Positions 56,693 through 64,000 of a DNA stretch of 64,000 nucleotides are shown here, piece after piece. Position numbers and translations under genes: made by a program. The stretch lies in contig NZ_ANNI01000003.1 in the NCBI RefSeq assembly GCF_000466745.1, forward strand, positions 248,001 through 312,000. The letters are read 5' to 3'. The notes below the pieces were generated by a model. The model saw only the letters and a program-made list of their open reading frames with translations, was not told where the DNA came from and searched no databases. Position 1 is the first letter of the stretch, and each line of letters opens with the position of its first letter. This stretch comes from Campylobacter concisus ATCC 51562. Lineage in GTDB: Bacteria > Campylobacterota > Campylobacteria > Campylobacterales > Campylobacteraceae.

Positions 56693-57121
56693 ATGAAAAA
56701 TTTTATATTTGCACTAAGTGCGGCCCTACTTTTAGCAGGTTGTGCCCCATCTAGCCAAAATGCAAACGTCCCACAAGGCAAATGTGAAGTAAAAAGCAGC
56801 TGCGAAGCTCCAATTAGCAGCATCGAAGGCACTTATAAAGCATTTTTACCTTGCGCTAGTTGCATGGGTGTTGATTCACGCTTAACATTAAAAAAAGATG
56901 GCACATTTGAAAGCGTGATGGACTACAAGTCAAAAGACAACTACAAAGCCGTTAGCAAAGGCAAATACTCAATCAAAAATGGTGTGATAACAACGATTGA
57001 TGAGTATAAAGAAAAAAGCTTTTATAAAATAGAAGGCGAGAACCTAAAAATGCTAGATATGGATCAAAAAGAGGTCACTGGCGAGTTAAAAGATAAATAC
57101 ATCTTTAAACGCGTAAAATAA
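56693..57121 (+). CDS. NlpE-like lipoprotein (copper/envelope-stress type), short form
   Basis: A 142-aa lipoprotein (lipobox LLLAGC, Cys17). Residues ~44-140 match the NlpE N-terminal domain: GTYKAFLPCASCMGVDSRLT with the CxxC pair Cys54/Cys57, then KKDGTFESVMDY and a short barrel. NlpE in E. coli senses surface contact and copper and signals via Cpx; a Cpx system is not expected here, so the role may be metal or redox buffering (inference). It is followed 48 bp later by a second NlpE-like gene. Confidence 0.87.
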   Translation: MKNFIFALSAALLLAGCAPSSQNANVPQGKCEVKSSCEAPISSIEGTYKAFLPCASCMGVDSRLTLKKDGTFESVMDYKSKDNYKAVSKGKYSIKNGVITTIDEYKEKSFYKIEGENLKMLDMDQKEVTGELKDKYIFKRVK

Positions 57122-57169
57122 ATTTTAAAGGCAAAATGATATAATTTTGCAATTTTTAAGGAGTTGCAA

Positions 57170-58372
57170 ATGAAATATCTTTTTGCCATACTTATCTCAT
57201 TTTTCATCCTTGGCTGCGCAAAAAATGAAAATTTAGAGCCAAAACAAAGCACACAAAATACAGTAAAAGAAGACAAGCCACTAGTTCAGGCAAATACACC
57301 CAAAAAGCCAGAAAAGCTAATACTTCCAAACTCAATTTATAGTAGTTTTCACACTATTTTGCCTTGCCCAAACTGCGAAGGCATAAAAACTATCATTACG
57401 CTAAATAAAGATAAAACCCACACAAAGACAATGCTTACTATGGATAAAGAAGTAAGCTTGGTTGAAAAAAATGGCACATTTGATGTTGATGATAGTGCTA
57501 TCATTTTAAAAGATGAAAATGGCAATCTTAGCTACTTTGCACCAAATAAAAATTCCCTTCTTCAACTTGATGATAAGAAAAATAAGCGAGTTGGCGTACT
57601 AGCTCAAATTTATAATTTTGAACCGGTAAATAAATCTTACAAAGATAGTTTTTTTGCTAAATTTTATAAATTTAAAAACAAAGATAACTTTTTAGATATC
57701 GTAATCGTGCCAAGCAAAAATGGTGCGAAAATAAGTTTTTATTCATCATTAAAAAATGGCTCGCCACTTTGCGAGTTTAGCTCTGAGCTACTTTACGACA
57801 AAGGAATTTTTTACCTTTTAGATGAAAAAGGTATTGCCCTAAGCATACACAGAATAAATAATGCAATTTTTCTAGTAGCAAATGACAAAATTTGTAAAAA
57901 TGCTCACATAAGCGGGCGATATAAAAAAGATAAAGATCAAAAAAATCTCTTTGGTAAAGGCTTTTTTGCAGAGCTGACAAACGAATCAGCAAATAGAGAT
58001 GTGATAAAAATTTACGGCTCAAAAAACATAAAACGGGATAACACAAAAAAAGAAAACAGCCACATCGTAACAAACAAAAATGAAAGAATTTTTGAATACA
58101 CCTTGCTAAATGGCATCATCACAAGCATTGAAATTTATTCAAACGAGTTTAAAACTCCAGAAAATATCAGCCTTAAATCAAATTTCAAAGATATAAAAAA
58201 TTCTCTCGTTATCTCTAAATTTAGTAGCGATAAAAACAATATCTATCTAAAAATAGATAGCCACGATATGCTAATCACACTAAAAAATACACTTGCCAAA
58301 GAGATAACAAGCCTAAACGATATACCAGATGAAACAAAGATAGAGCAAATAACGCTAATGTGGAATCAATAA
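57170..58372 (+). CDS. NlpE-like lipoprotein, long form with extra C-terminal domains
   Basis: A 400-aa lipoprotein (lipobox FFILGC, Cys16). A Pro/Lys/Thr/Gln-rich linker (~20-52) precedes an NlpE N-terminal domain with FHTILPCPNCEGIKTIITL (Cys66, Cys69). The remaining ~250 residues are Lys/Asn/Ile-rich beta structure without a recognised domain. Start ATG 57170 follows AAGGAG; a TTG two codons earlier is less likely. It sits in tandem with the 142-aa NlpE-like gene and 1 bp before an MFS gene, suggesting a common operon. Confidence 0.83.
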   Translation: MKYLFAILISFFILGCAKNENLEPKQSTQNTVKEDKPLVQANTPKKPEKLILPNSIYSSFHTILPCPNCEGIKTIITLNKDKTHTKTMLTMDKEVSLVEKNGTFDVDDSAIILKDENGNLSYFAPNKNSLLQLDDKKNKRVGVLAQIYNFEPVNKSYKDSFFAKFYKFKNKDNFLDIVIVPSKNGAKISFYSSLKNGSPLCEFSSELLYDKGIFYLLDEKGIALSIHRINNAIFLVANDKICKNAHISGRYKKDKDQKNLFGKGFFAELTNESANRDVIKIYGSKNIKRDNTKKENSHIVTNKNERIFEYTLLNGIITSIEIYSNEFKTPENISLKSNFKDIKNSLVISKFSSDKNNIYLKIDSHDMLITLKNTLAKEITSLNDIPDETKIEQITLMWNQ

Positions 58373-58373
58373 G

Positions 58374-59570
58374 TTGAAAGAATATCTTAAACTTTTAAAA
58401 GAAGAGAAAAATTTTCGCCTCTTAAGTATCATTCAGCTTATATGCTATTTTGGCGTATGGTTTTCGCACACAGGTATTTTTACCCTTCTTATTAAGCTTG
58501 ACGCTCCTGTTTGGGCGATTACGCTAAGTGCAGCGATGGCATTTATCCCAGGTGTTGTCATAGCTCCTTTTAGTGGAATTTTAGTTGATAAATTTAGCCC
58601 AAAACCGATGCTTGTCATCATGATGGCAGTTGAGACGATAAGCGTTTTTATGCTTCTTTTTATAGACTCACTTGATTTTTTATGGCTACTTTTACTCATC
58701 ATTTTTGTTAGAAATGGCACTGGCGGAATGTATTTTCAAGTAGAGATGAGCGTGCTGCCAAAAATTTTAAGCAAAGAAAATCTCAAACTCGCAAACGAGA
58801 TCCACTCTATCATCTGGGCAGTCTCATACACCGCTGGTATGGGGCTAGCTGGAGTTTATATACACTTTTTTGGTATTAAAAGCGCATTTTTGCTTGATGG
58901 CATACTATACATTTTTAGCTTTGGATTTTTATATTTTTTAAATTTACAAGGTCTAAAGCCAGAATTTATAGAAAAACCACTAAAAATGCTAAAAAATGGC
59001 CTTGTGTATTTAAAAGAAAACAGGCTTATCGTGCATCTTATATTTTTGCACGCCTTTGTTGGCATTACCGCTTATGATGCATTGATCGCACTTTTGGCTG
59101 ATTACAAATACGCAAATTTACTCTCAACATCGCTAGTTATAGGATTATTAAATACTTCAAGATCCATTTCGCTTATGTTTGCTCCAGCCATACTTAGTAA
59201 ATTTATAAATAAAAATACGCTTATTTTCGTATATATCGGTCAAGGCCTTGGTATTATTATTTGGGCTTTATCGCTTTGGAATTTTTATCTATCGCTTATT
59301 GGCATTATCTTTGCTGGATTTTGCACATCAAGTCTTTGGAGCTACACTTATACAATGCTTCAGCAAAACTGCAAAAAAGAATTTTATGGCCGAGTGATTG
59401 CATATAACGATATGGTTTTTCTTGGCTTTAGCGCTCTCATTTCATTTATCATTGGTCTGCTTTATGATATTGGACTTAGCGTTGAGATGATTGCAAGTTT
59501 TATGGGAAGCCTCTTTTTTATAGGGGCTTTTTACTATCACATCGTATTAAAAAGCTACAAAATAAGGTGA
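58374..59570 (+). CDS. MFS transporter, EntS-like (MFS_3) group
   Basis: A 398-aa, 12-helix major facilitator. The first loop VIAPFSGILVDKFSPKPMLV is the MFS signature A variant; FVRNGTGGMYFQVEMSVLPKI and ANEIHSIIWAVSYTAGMGLAG fit the enterobactin-exporter/YgaY-like branch. Starts at TTG 58374, 1 bp after the NlpE-like stop; no better start is seen. The substrate is unknown. Ends at a strong terminator. Confidence 0.88.
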   Translation: MKEYLKLLKEEKNFRLLSIIQLICYFGVWFSHTGIFTLLIKLDAPVWAITLSAAMAFIPGVVIAPFSGILVDKFSPKPMLVIMMAVETISVFMLLFIDSLDFLWLLLLIIFVRNGTGGMYFQVEMSVLPKILSKENLKLANEIHSIIWAVSYTAGMGLAGVYIHFFGIKSAFLLDGILYIFSFGFLYFLNLQGLKPEFIEKPLKMLKNGLVYLKENRLIVHLIFLHAFVGITAYDALIALLADYKYANLLSTSLVIGLLNTSRSISLMFAPAILSKFINKNTLIFVYIGQGLGIIIWALSLWNFYLSLIGIIFAGFCTSSLWSYTYTMLQQNCKKEFYGRVIAYNDMVFLGFSALISFIIGLLYDIGLSVEMIASFMGSLFFIGAFYYHIVLKSYKIR

Positions 59571-59583
59571 TTGATTTTAAATT

Positions 59584-59609
59584 AAGTCGCCTAAGTTAAA
59601 AGGCGACTT
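59584..59609. terminator. Terminator between the MFS gene and cheR
   Basis: Perfect 9-bp stem AAGTCGCCT / AGGCGACTT, 8-nt loop, followed on the plus strand by GGCAAATTTTTATTTTTTTAG. It lies between convergent stops 59570 (+) and 59619 (-). Confidence 0.85.
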
Positions 59610-59618
59610 GGCAAATTT

Positions 59619-60443
59619 TTATTTTTTTAGATAGTATGTAGTTCCATTTGAAAAGCGCTTTTCATAAGCTGGAGTGTAAGGCACAAGATCAGCGTGCCCA
59701 GCGTAAAGCCTACCATCTGGCTTAAGCAATTTATGAAGCCTCTCAACACATTTTAATCTAAAATCATCATCAAAATAGATCATCATATTTCTTGAAAGCA
59801 CGATATCAAATTTTCCTAGATTAAAAATAGCATCATCAAAAACATTTAAAATTTTAAACTCACACCTTGGTAAAATTTCTTTTTTTATCTTAAATTTATC
59901 ATCGACTTTTGTAAAAAATCTCTCTTTTTGAAAATCGCTTAATCTATGTAAGCTCCTCTCACTAAAAATACCATTTTGACAGCTTGCTATGGCTTCTGAG
60001 TTTATGTCTATACCTACGATTGAAATTTCATGCTGTTTAAATCCCATCTCATAAGCAAGCATTGCAAGCGAATATGACTCATCTCCAGTAGAGCAAGGAG
60101 CACATAAAATTCTAGCTCCTCCAAGCTCCTTTGCGTAATAGATCACATCTTTAAGTTGAGGTAACTCTCTATAAAAATAAGTCTCATTTACAGTTACTAG
60201 ATTTAAAATGTCTTGTCGCAAGCTTGAGTTATATCTTATCATCGAAACAAGATCTTTAAAGCTTTTTATCTGGCGATCTCTAATAAAAATGGTAATTCGT
60301 TGCAATGTAATATCTCTTTTTGGCTCAAGATCAACTCCGCAAAGAGTTTTGATAACGTTCATAAATTCATTAAAACTATCCATATCTTGTGAAGTATTTG
60401 TTTGCATTGTTTTTGTATCTTTTGCGTCATTAGTTAATAGCAT
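59619..60443 (-). CDS. cheR: Chemotaxis protein methyltransferase CheR
   Basis: A 274-aa SAM-dependent enzyme that methylates glutamates on chemoreceptors. An N-terminal helical domain (NLVTVNETYFYREL) precedes the methyltransferase core with ILCAPCSTGDESYSLAMLA, VGIDINSEAI and DIVLSRNMMIYFDDD. There is no CheB-docking TPR. It starts within the end of cheB (14-nt overlap), so it is coupled to it. It acts on receptors such as the two MCPs in this window. Confidence 0.95.
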   Translation of the reverse strand: MLLTNDAKDTKTMQTNTSQDMDSFNEFMNVIKTLCGVDLEPKRDITLQRITIFIRDRQIKSFKDLVSMIRYNSSLRQDILNLVTVNETYFYRELPQLKDVIYYAKELGGARILCAPCSTGDESYSLAMLAYEMGFKQHEISIVGIDINSEAIASCQNGIFSERSLHRLSDFQKERFFTKVDDKFKIKKEILPRCEFKILNVFDDAIFNLGKFDIVLSRNMMIYFDDDFRLKCVERLHKLLKPDGRLYAGHADLVPYTPAYEKRFSNGTTYYLKK

Positions 60444-60999
60444 TTAAAAAATCCTCCAGCTCTTTTTTTATCATAGTTAGATTTAATGATTTTAAGCTTT
60501 GATTTAGCTCTTTTGCACGTTTTGGCATACCATAAACTATCGCGCTCTCTTCATTTTCAGCTATACATTTTGCTCCAGCCTTATAAAGCTTATCAAGCCC
60601 AGATGCACCATCGTCTCCGATGCCAGTTAGCAAGATAGCTAGGACATTTGCGCTTTTGCAAATTCCTACTCCAGATTTAAACAACACATCAACATTTGGC
60701 GTATATATAGTCTTTTCTTCTGTATTTGGCTTTGCACTGATTGGTAAATTTGGTGATACCACTACATTTTGTTCACAGACATATACGGTATTTTCTTTTA
60801 AAATTTTCCTCTCATTTAAAATTTCAACATCTAAGCCACACTCTTTTCCGATTTGCATAGCGAAAGAGTTTATAAACATTTTATTCATGTGCTGGGCTAT
60901 CACGATGATAGCTCCATTTAGTTTTACGTTTTTTAGTAACTTTTTTAAATGCCCAGGCCCGCCAGTAGATGCCCCTATTAATATTAATTTTTGTGCCAC
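60430..60999 (-). CDS. cheB: Chemoreceptor methylesterase CheB, catalytic domain only
   Basis: A 189-aa enzyme with the CheB triad: Ser11 (GASTGG), His37 (VIAQHMN) and Asp130 (LLTGIGDDGASG). The N-terminal receiver domain of classical CheB is absent, which is normal for Campylobacter, so activity cannot be set by CheA phosphotransfer to CheB itself. Start is GTG 60999. The adjoining 61000-61110 contains no gene. Confidence 0.94.
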   Translation of the reverse strand: MAQKLILIGASTGGPGHLKKLLKNVKLNGAIIVIAQHMNKMFINSFAMQIGKECGLDVEILNERKILKENTVYVCEQNVVVSPNLPISAKPNTEEKTIYTPNVDVLFKSGVGICKSANVLAILLTGIGDDGASGLDKLYKAGAKCIAENEESAIVYGMPKRAKELNQSLKSLNLTMIKKELEDFLNAIN

Positions 61000-61110
61000 A
61001 AATAGCCTTTAAAATTTTAATTTAATATTTAGCTTACGCCACTTTTTGTATATCGTCAATATCCCTGCCACTCTTTATATGCCTTGCTAATTTTTAAGCA
61101 AATTTATAGA

Positions 61111-61371
61111 TTATTTCTTTGTGATCTTATATAAAAAGCTAAAAATTTCAGCAACAGCTTTATATAAATTTGGTGGAATTTCTTGATCAACTTCAACCTT
61201 GCTTAAAATTTCAATAAGATCAGGATCCTCTTTGATCGGTATATCATGCTCTTTTGCTAGATCAATTATTCTATTTGCTATCTCACCAGCACCACTAGCC
61301 AGCACTCTTGGAGCATTGTCTTTAGATCTGTTGTAGCCAAGAGCTACTGCTTTTTTCTTATTTACTTGCAT
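61111..61371 (-). CDS. flhX: FlhX (FlhB C-terminal-like protein)
   Basis: An 86-aa cytoplasmic protein matching the C-terminal domain of the flagellar export switch FlhB: KKKAVALGYNRSKDNAPRVL, then AGEIANRIIDLAKEHDIPI and a PPNLYKAVAEIFSFLYKI tail. The NPTH autocleavage loop is missing because only the post-cleavage part is present. FlhX can partly replace the FlhB C-terminal fragment in C. jejuni/H. pylori. It shares one base with the stop of the FliK-like gene. Confidence 0.9.
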   Translation of the reverse strand: MQVNKKKAVALGYNRSKDNAPRVLASGAGEIANRIIDLAKEHDIPIKEDPDLIEILSKVEVDQEIPPNLYKAVAEIFSFLYKITKK

Positions 61372-63020
61372 TAAATTTTCTTATCAAAGCCCACATCAAG
61401 GCCACCAAATTTTTTAAATCTATCATTTAGCTTCACTTTTGACAAAGTTTTGATATTAAAGTTTGAAACTATAAGCCCAAGCTTTGATATTGCTTGTTTT
61501 AATTCGCTAGAGTTTGAGAGGATTAGCTCCTTAAACTCATTTGTTTGCGTAGCTACCGAAAGATCAATATACCTTTTATCAATAAGTCCAACCATCACAT
61601 TTATCTGTCCAAATTTCTTAAAATTCAGATCGATCTGAGCGTAAAATTTATCCTTTTTGCCTTGCTTAAATGCGATATTTCCACCCTCGACGCCGTCCCA
61701 AATATAAGGCATATAAGTTTGGATCCCGCCTTGAAGGCTTGATATCATTTGATGCATCTCGATCTGCGAAATCATCTTATTTGCAGCATTTACGCTTTGC
61801 GGGTTTTGACTCTTTTCACTGATATTTAAAAGCGTACTTTTTATATCTTGGCTTAGCACCTTTGAAATTTCGCCACTATTTTTAGTCGTAATATTATTTA
61901 TATCATTTGTAGCGAGATTTAGTTGTTTCAAAAGTTCCTTGCTCTCACTTAGCTCATTTTTAGCCAAACTTGCCTTAGCATCAGCAAGACTTAGGCTATG
62001 AGCAAGACGTCTCGCCGCACTTTGGAGCTTATCTTGCAAGCTACCATCCTTTGAGATATCGCTCATCTCATTAAACGCTTTTACAAGCCCTGCTTCATCG
62101 CCTATATTATTTAGCGTTTTTAGATCGTTTTTTATGCTATCAAGGATAGTTTTTAGCTCTTTGTGATTTTGGCTAAAACCAAAATTTTGATTTAGTTTTT
62201 CATTTGCTAGGCTTGCGACTTTCTCGCTTAAATTTGAGATGAAATTTTGCATTTTGCCTATTTGATTTTTTACTAGCTCGCCATTTTGATCTTTTGAAAA
62301 ATTTTTATCTAAAAATTTAACCACATTATCAAGCTTATCAACATCTTTTAAAAGCGTTTTTATGTTTGAGTTATCAAGAATGTTTTTTGCGCCATTGCTC
62401 GCTTTTTCAAGTATAGAAGCAAGCTTTGAAAAAGAGTTTTGATTGTCTAATTTTTCATCATTTAGGGTTAAAATTTGATTTAGCAAATTCCCGCTTGAGA
62501 GATTTTTTATATCACTTAGTAGCTTCTGAACCGAGCTTGGAAGCTTCTCTGGACTAAGTGCATCTTTTAAATTTGCTTCAAGCATTACGCCTGAGTTTTT
62601 GATCTGATCATTTAGCGAGCCGGCTTTTAGATCGGCTATTGGTTTTAGAAATTCTTTTAGTTTTAGTGCAAGGCTCTTTATCTCAGGGCTTTCATTTTGG
62701 GTTGCTTCAGCCTCTAAGCTTTTTGCAAGGTCTGATAGCTCACTGGCTAAATTTGGAGCGATTTTAGTATCTTTTGCCTGAGATAAAATTTGTTCAGCCT
62801 TGCTAAGACTTGAAGCACTTTTTAGATCATCAAGCACTCTTGCAACGAGTTTTCCAACATTATCAAGTGTCTCTGAAACGCTTTGCTCACTAGGCGTTTG
62901 TACGCTTGGCTGATTTTTAAAAAGCGAGCCTTCATTTTTACGAACTGGCACATTTTGAGTAGCATTTTGCCCTGTTTGAACCGAAGTATTTGATATATTC
63001 AAAGAATTTCCTATGTCCAT
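61371..63020 (-). CDS. FliK-like protein (large helical protein, Cj0849c-type)
   Basis: A 549-aa protein without signal peptide, rich in Leu, Lys, Ser, Asn and predicted mostly helical for residues ~50-430 (for example NVGKLVARVLDDLKSASSLS). The C-terminal ~100 residues (KDKFYAQIDLNFKKFGQINV; KLGLIVSNFNIKTLS) look like the FliK hook-length C-terminal domain. Coupled to flhX by a TAATG-type overlap and preceded by an MFS gene, the order of Cj0850c-Cj0848c as I recall it. A hook-length or export-switch role with FlhX is inference. Confidence 0.72.
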   Translation of the reverse strand: MDIGNSLNISNTSVQTGQNATQNVPVRKNEGSLFKNQPSVQTPSEQSVSETLDNVGKLVARVLDDLKSASSLSKAEQILSQAKDTKIAPNLASELSDLAKSLEAEATQNESPEIKSLALKLKEFLKPIADLKAGSLNDQIKNSGVMLEANLKDALSPEKLPSSVQKLLSDIKNLSSGNLLNQILTLNDEKLDNQNSFSKLASILEKASNGAKNILDNSNIKTLLKDVDKLDNVVKFLDKNFSKDQNGELVKNQIGKMQNFISNLSEKVASLANEKLNQNFGFSQNHKELKTILDSIKNDLKTLNNIGDEAGLVKAFNEMSDISKDGSLQDKLQSAARRLAHSLSLADAKASLAKNELSESKELLKQLNLATNDINNITTKNSGEISKVLSQDIKSTLLNISEKSQNPQSVNAANKMISQIEMHQMISSLQGGIQTYMPYIWDGVEGGNIAFKQGKKDKFYAQIDLNFKKFGQINVMVGLIDKRYIDLSVATQTNEFKELILSNSSELKQAISKLGLIVSNFNIKTLSKVKLNDRFKKFGGLDVGFDKKI

Positions 63021-63023
63021 TTT

Positions 63024-64000
63024 TCACTTTTTATTTTTTCTATCGGCAAAATTTCCATTTTGCTCAATAGTAGCTATGCCAGCCGTCCTTGCAACGAGCC
63101 TATCGTTATACTCTTTTCTCATGTGCTGTGGTATTGTCTTTTGCGTTAGTGCAAATAAAATAAGCCCAGCAAAAAGCACCAAATAAACATAGATAAAGCC
63201 AAATGCTCCAAAAATTTTCATCGCATAGCTCATAAGAAGCGGTGAGAAAAGCGAAGCCAAAGAGTAGCTAAATAGCAAGGCACGTGCGACTTGTACGCTT
63301 TTAGTTTTATCTGTGATCTCATCATTTGCTCTAGCTAAAGAAAGTCCATATGTGCAAAAAATTCCAGCCCCAAAAAAGAATGAAAGCATATATTCAACCA
63401 TTAAATTTTTGCCATTTAGCAAAAACAAAACCGCACTTATTAAAGCCACGCTGCTACAAAGCAAAATAGCTGGCCTTCTGCCATATCTATCAGAGAAACT
63501 ACCGATAAAAACTTGAGCTAAAAAGCCTCCGATCATCGCAACCGTCATAAAAAATGACGCCTCTTTTGTGCCGTATCCTTGAAGCAAGACAAAAAGGCTT
63601 GCCATCGAAAAAAAGCCATTTATTGCTAAGCCCGCAATTAGCGCTCCAACAAGAGCGAGCGGGACGATACCAAAAATTTTTGGGATATTTATGGGCTGAC
63701 GCTCTGGGATTTGAGGCTGATTTATACGGATCAAATTTAATGGAATGCTTGAGAGCATGATAAAAGCTGCACTTATGATGAAAATTTCAAAGGTATTAAG
63801 ATTAAGCGCCAAGATCAAAATGCCAAGTCCAAAACTCGTGTAAAAAACGCCTTCATAAAAGGCTATCACACGAGATCTTATTTTGTTTGGAATTTTCGCA
63901 TTTAGCCAGCTTTCTATAACCATCAAAAGCGCGTAGTAGCAATATCCCAAAAATGCACGCAATATCGCCCAAAATACTAAATTTTGATTTACCGCATGAA
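63024..64000 (-). CDS. MFS transporter, 5' end beyond the window
   Basis: At least 325 codons of a major facilitator are present; the frame is open to the right edge (… NQNLVFWAILRAFLGYCYYA), so the true start lies outside. Features: LRAFLGYCYYALLMVIESWLN, RSRVIAFYEGVFY, and IGSFSDRYGRRPAILLCSS between helices 6 and 7 (MFS signature A). Probably a YcaD/sugar-phosphate-type carrier; substrate unknown. It is 3 bp upstream of the FliK-like gene, so they are likely cotranscribed. Confidence 0.88.
   Translation of the reverse strand, partial: HAVNQNLVFWAILRAFLGYCYYALLMVIESWLNAKIPNKIRSRVIAFYEGVFYTSFGLGILILALNLNTFEIFIISAAFIMLSSIPLNLIRINQPQIPERQPINIPKIFGIVPLALVGALIAGLAINGFFSMASLFVLLQGYGTKEASFFMTVAMIGGFLAQVFIGSFSDRYGRRPAILLCSSVALISAVLFLLNGKNLMVEYMLSFFFGAGIFCTYGLSLARANDEITDKTKSVQVARALLFSYSLASLFSPLLMSYAMKIFGAFGFIYVYLVLFAGLILFALTQKTIPQHMRKEYNDRLVARTAGIATIEQNGNFADRKNKK

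Noticed and set aside
60430-60999. CheB as a truncated pseudogene because it lacks the receiver domain
   Set aside because: The catalytic triad is intact and receiver-less CheB is normal in Campylobacter.
1-64000. tRNA/rRNA genes, IS elements, prophage or restriction-modification islands
   Set aside because: No tRNA-like TTCGAATC segment with matching arms, no transposase or integrase frames, and no long inverted terminal repeats were noticed.

Overview
The window is AT-rich, densely packed chromosomal DNA from a campylobacterotal bacterium, almost certainly Campylobacter. The evidence is gene order: a napAGHBFLD nitrate-reductase operon with a NapL gene and no NapC, a PCu(A)C / small membrane protein / SCO1 trio, a monohaem cytochrome plus TorA-type reductase pair, a receiver-less CheB beside CheR, FlhX next to a FliK-like gene and an MFS gene, long-form HPF, MqnC of the futalosine menaquinone route, and AcnB. 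The combination of qNOR, an S8 autotransporter and the nap gene order points to the C. concisus / C. curvus / C. showae side of the genus; that species-level guess is inference from memory. No rRNA, tRNA, IS element, prophage or CRISPR array was seen.

Layout. 1-3.3 kb: the 5' part of alr (cut by the left edge), a small unknown gene and the L,D-carboxypeptidase Pgp2, then a divergent copper-handling operon (PCu(A)C chaperone, unknown membrane-anchored protein, SCO1). 3.6-10.2 kb: the periplasmic nitrate reductase operon on the minus strand. 10.7-14.9 kb: two related dCache chemoreceptors; the first has an in-frame TAA at codon 45, exactly where its neighbour has Gln. 15.2-18.5 kb: TorA-like S-/N-oxide reductase and its cytochrome c. 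18.6-20.7 kb: DUF4230 protein, DyP peroxidase and a half-size EamA transporter. 20.9-24.1 kb: a subtilisin-like autotransporter.

24.2-32.8 kb: a tight minus-strand run acnB, ankyrin protein, SDR, NhaC antiporter, trmA, ilvA. Then ogt (+), the bamD-lon pair (-) and fliW (+). 37.2-43.5 kb: a 1405-aa secreted protein followed by three overlapping prepilin-like genes, resembling the end of an MSHA minor-pilin locus with the MshQ-like gene placed first; this is the most interesting unit here. 43.6-47.5 kb: hpf, a decayed stretch, a DUF1523 gene and the quinol-dependent NO reductase norZ. 47.7-50.5 kb: a FecBCD-type ABC importer ending in a strong terminator, then a small Excalibur-domain gene whose best start codon is AUA.

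50.9-55.0 kb: mqnC, an M16-like protein without the zinc motif, and recG. 55.1-59.6 kb: envelope genes, namely a His/Met/Cys-rich lipoprotein, NfeD + SPFH, two tandem NlpE-like lipoproteins and an MFS carrier. 59.6-64.0 kb: cheR/cheB and a flagellar block (flhX, FliK-like protein, MFS gene cut by the right edge).

How it fits together. Much of the window serves anaerobic or microaerobic respiration and envelope upkeep: nitrate reduction (nap), NO detoxification (norZ), S-/N-oxide respiration (torA-like), menaquinone synthesis (mqnC), copper delivery to oxidases (PCu(A)C, SCO1), iron uptake, and chemotaxis/flagella (MCPs, cheBR, fliW, flhX). Gene ends are often marked by clear inverted repeats, and many neighbours overlap by 1-14 nt, so translational coupling is the norm. 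All family assignments come from motifs read by eye; none was checked against a database.
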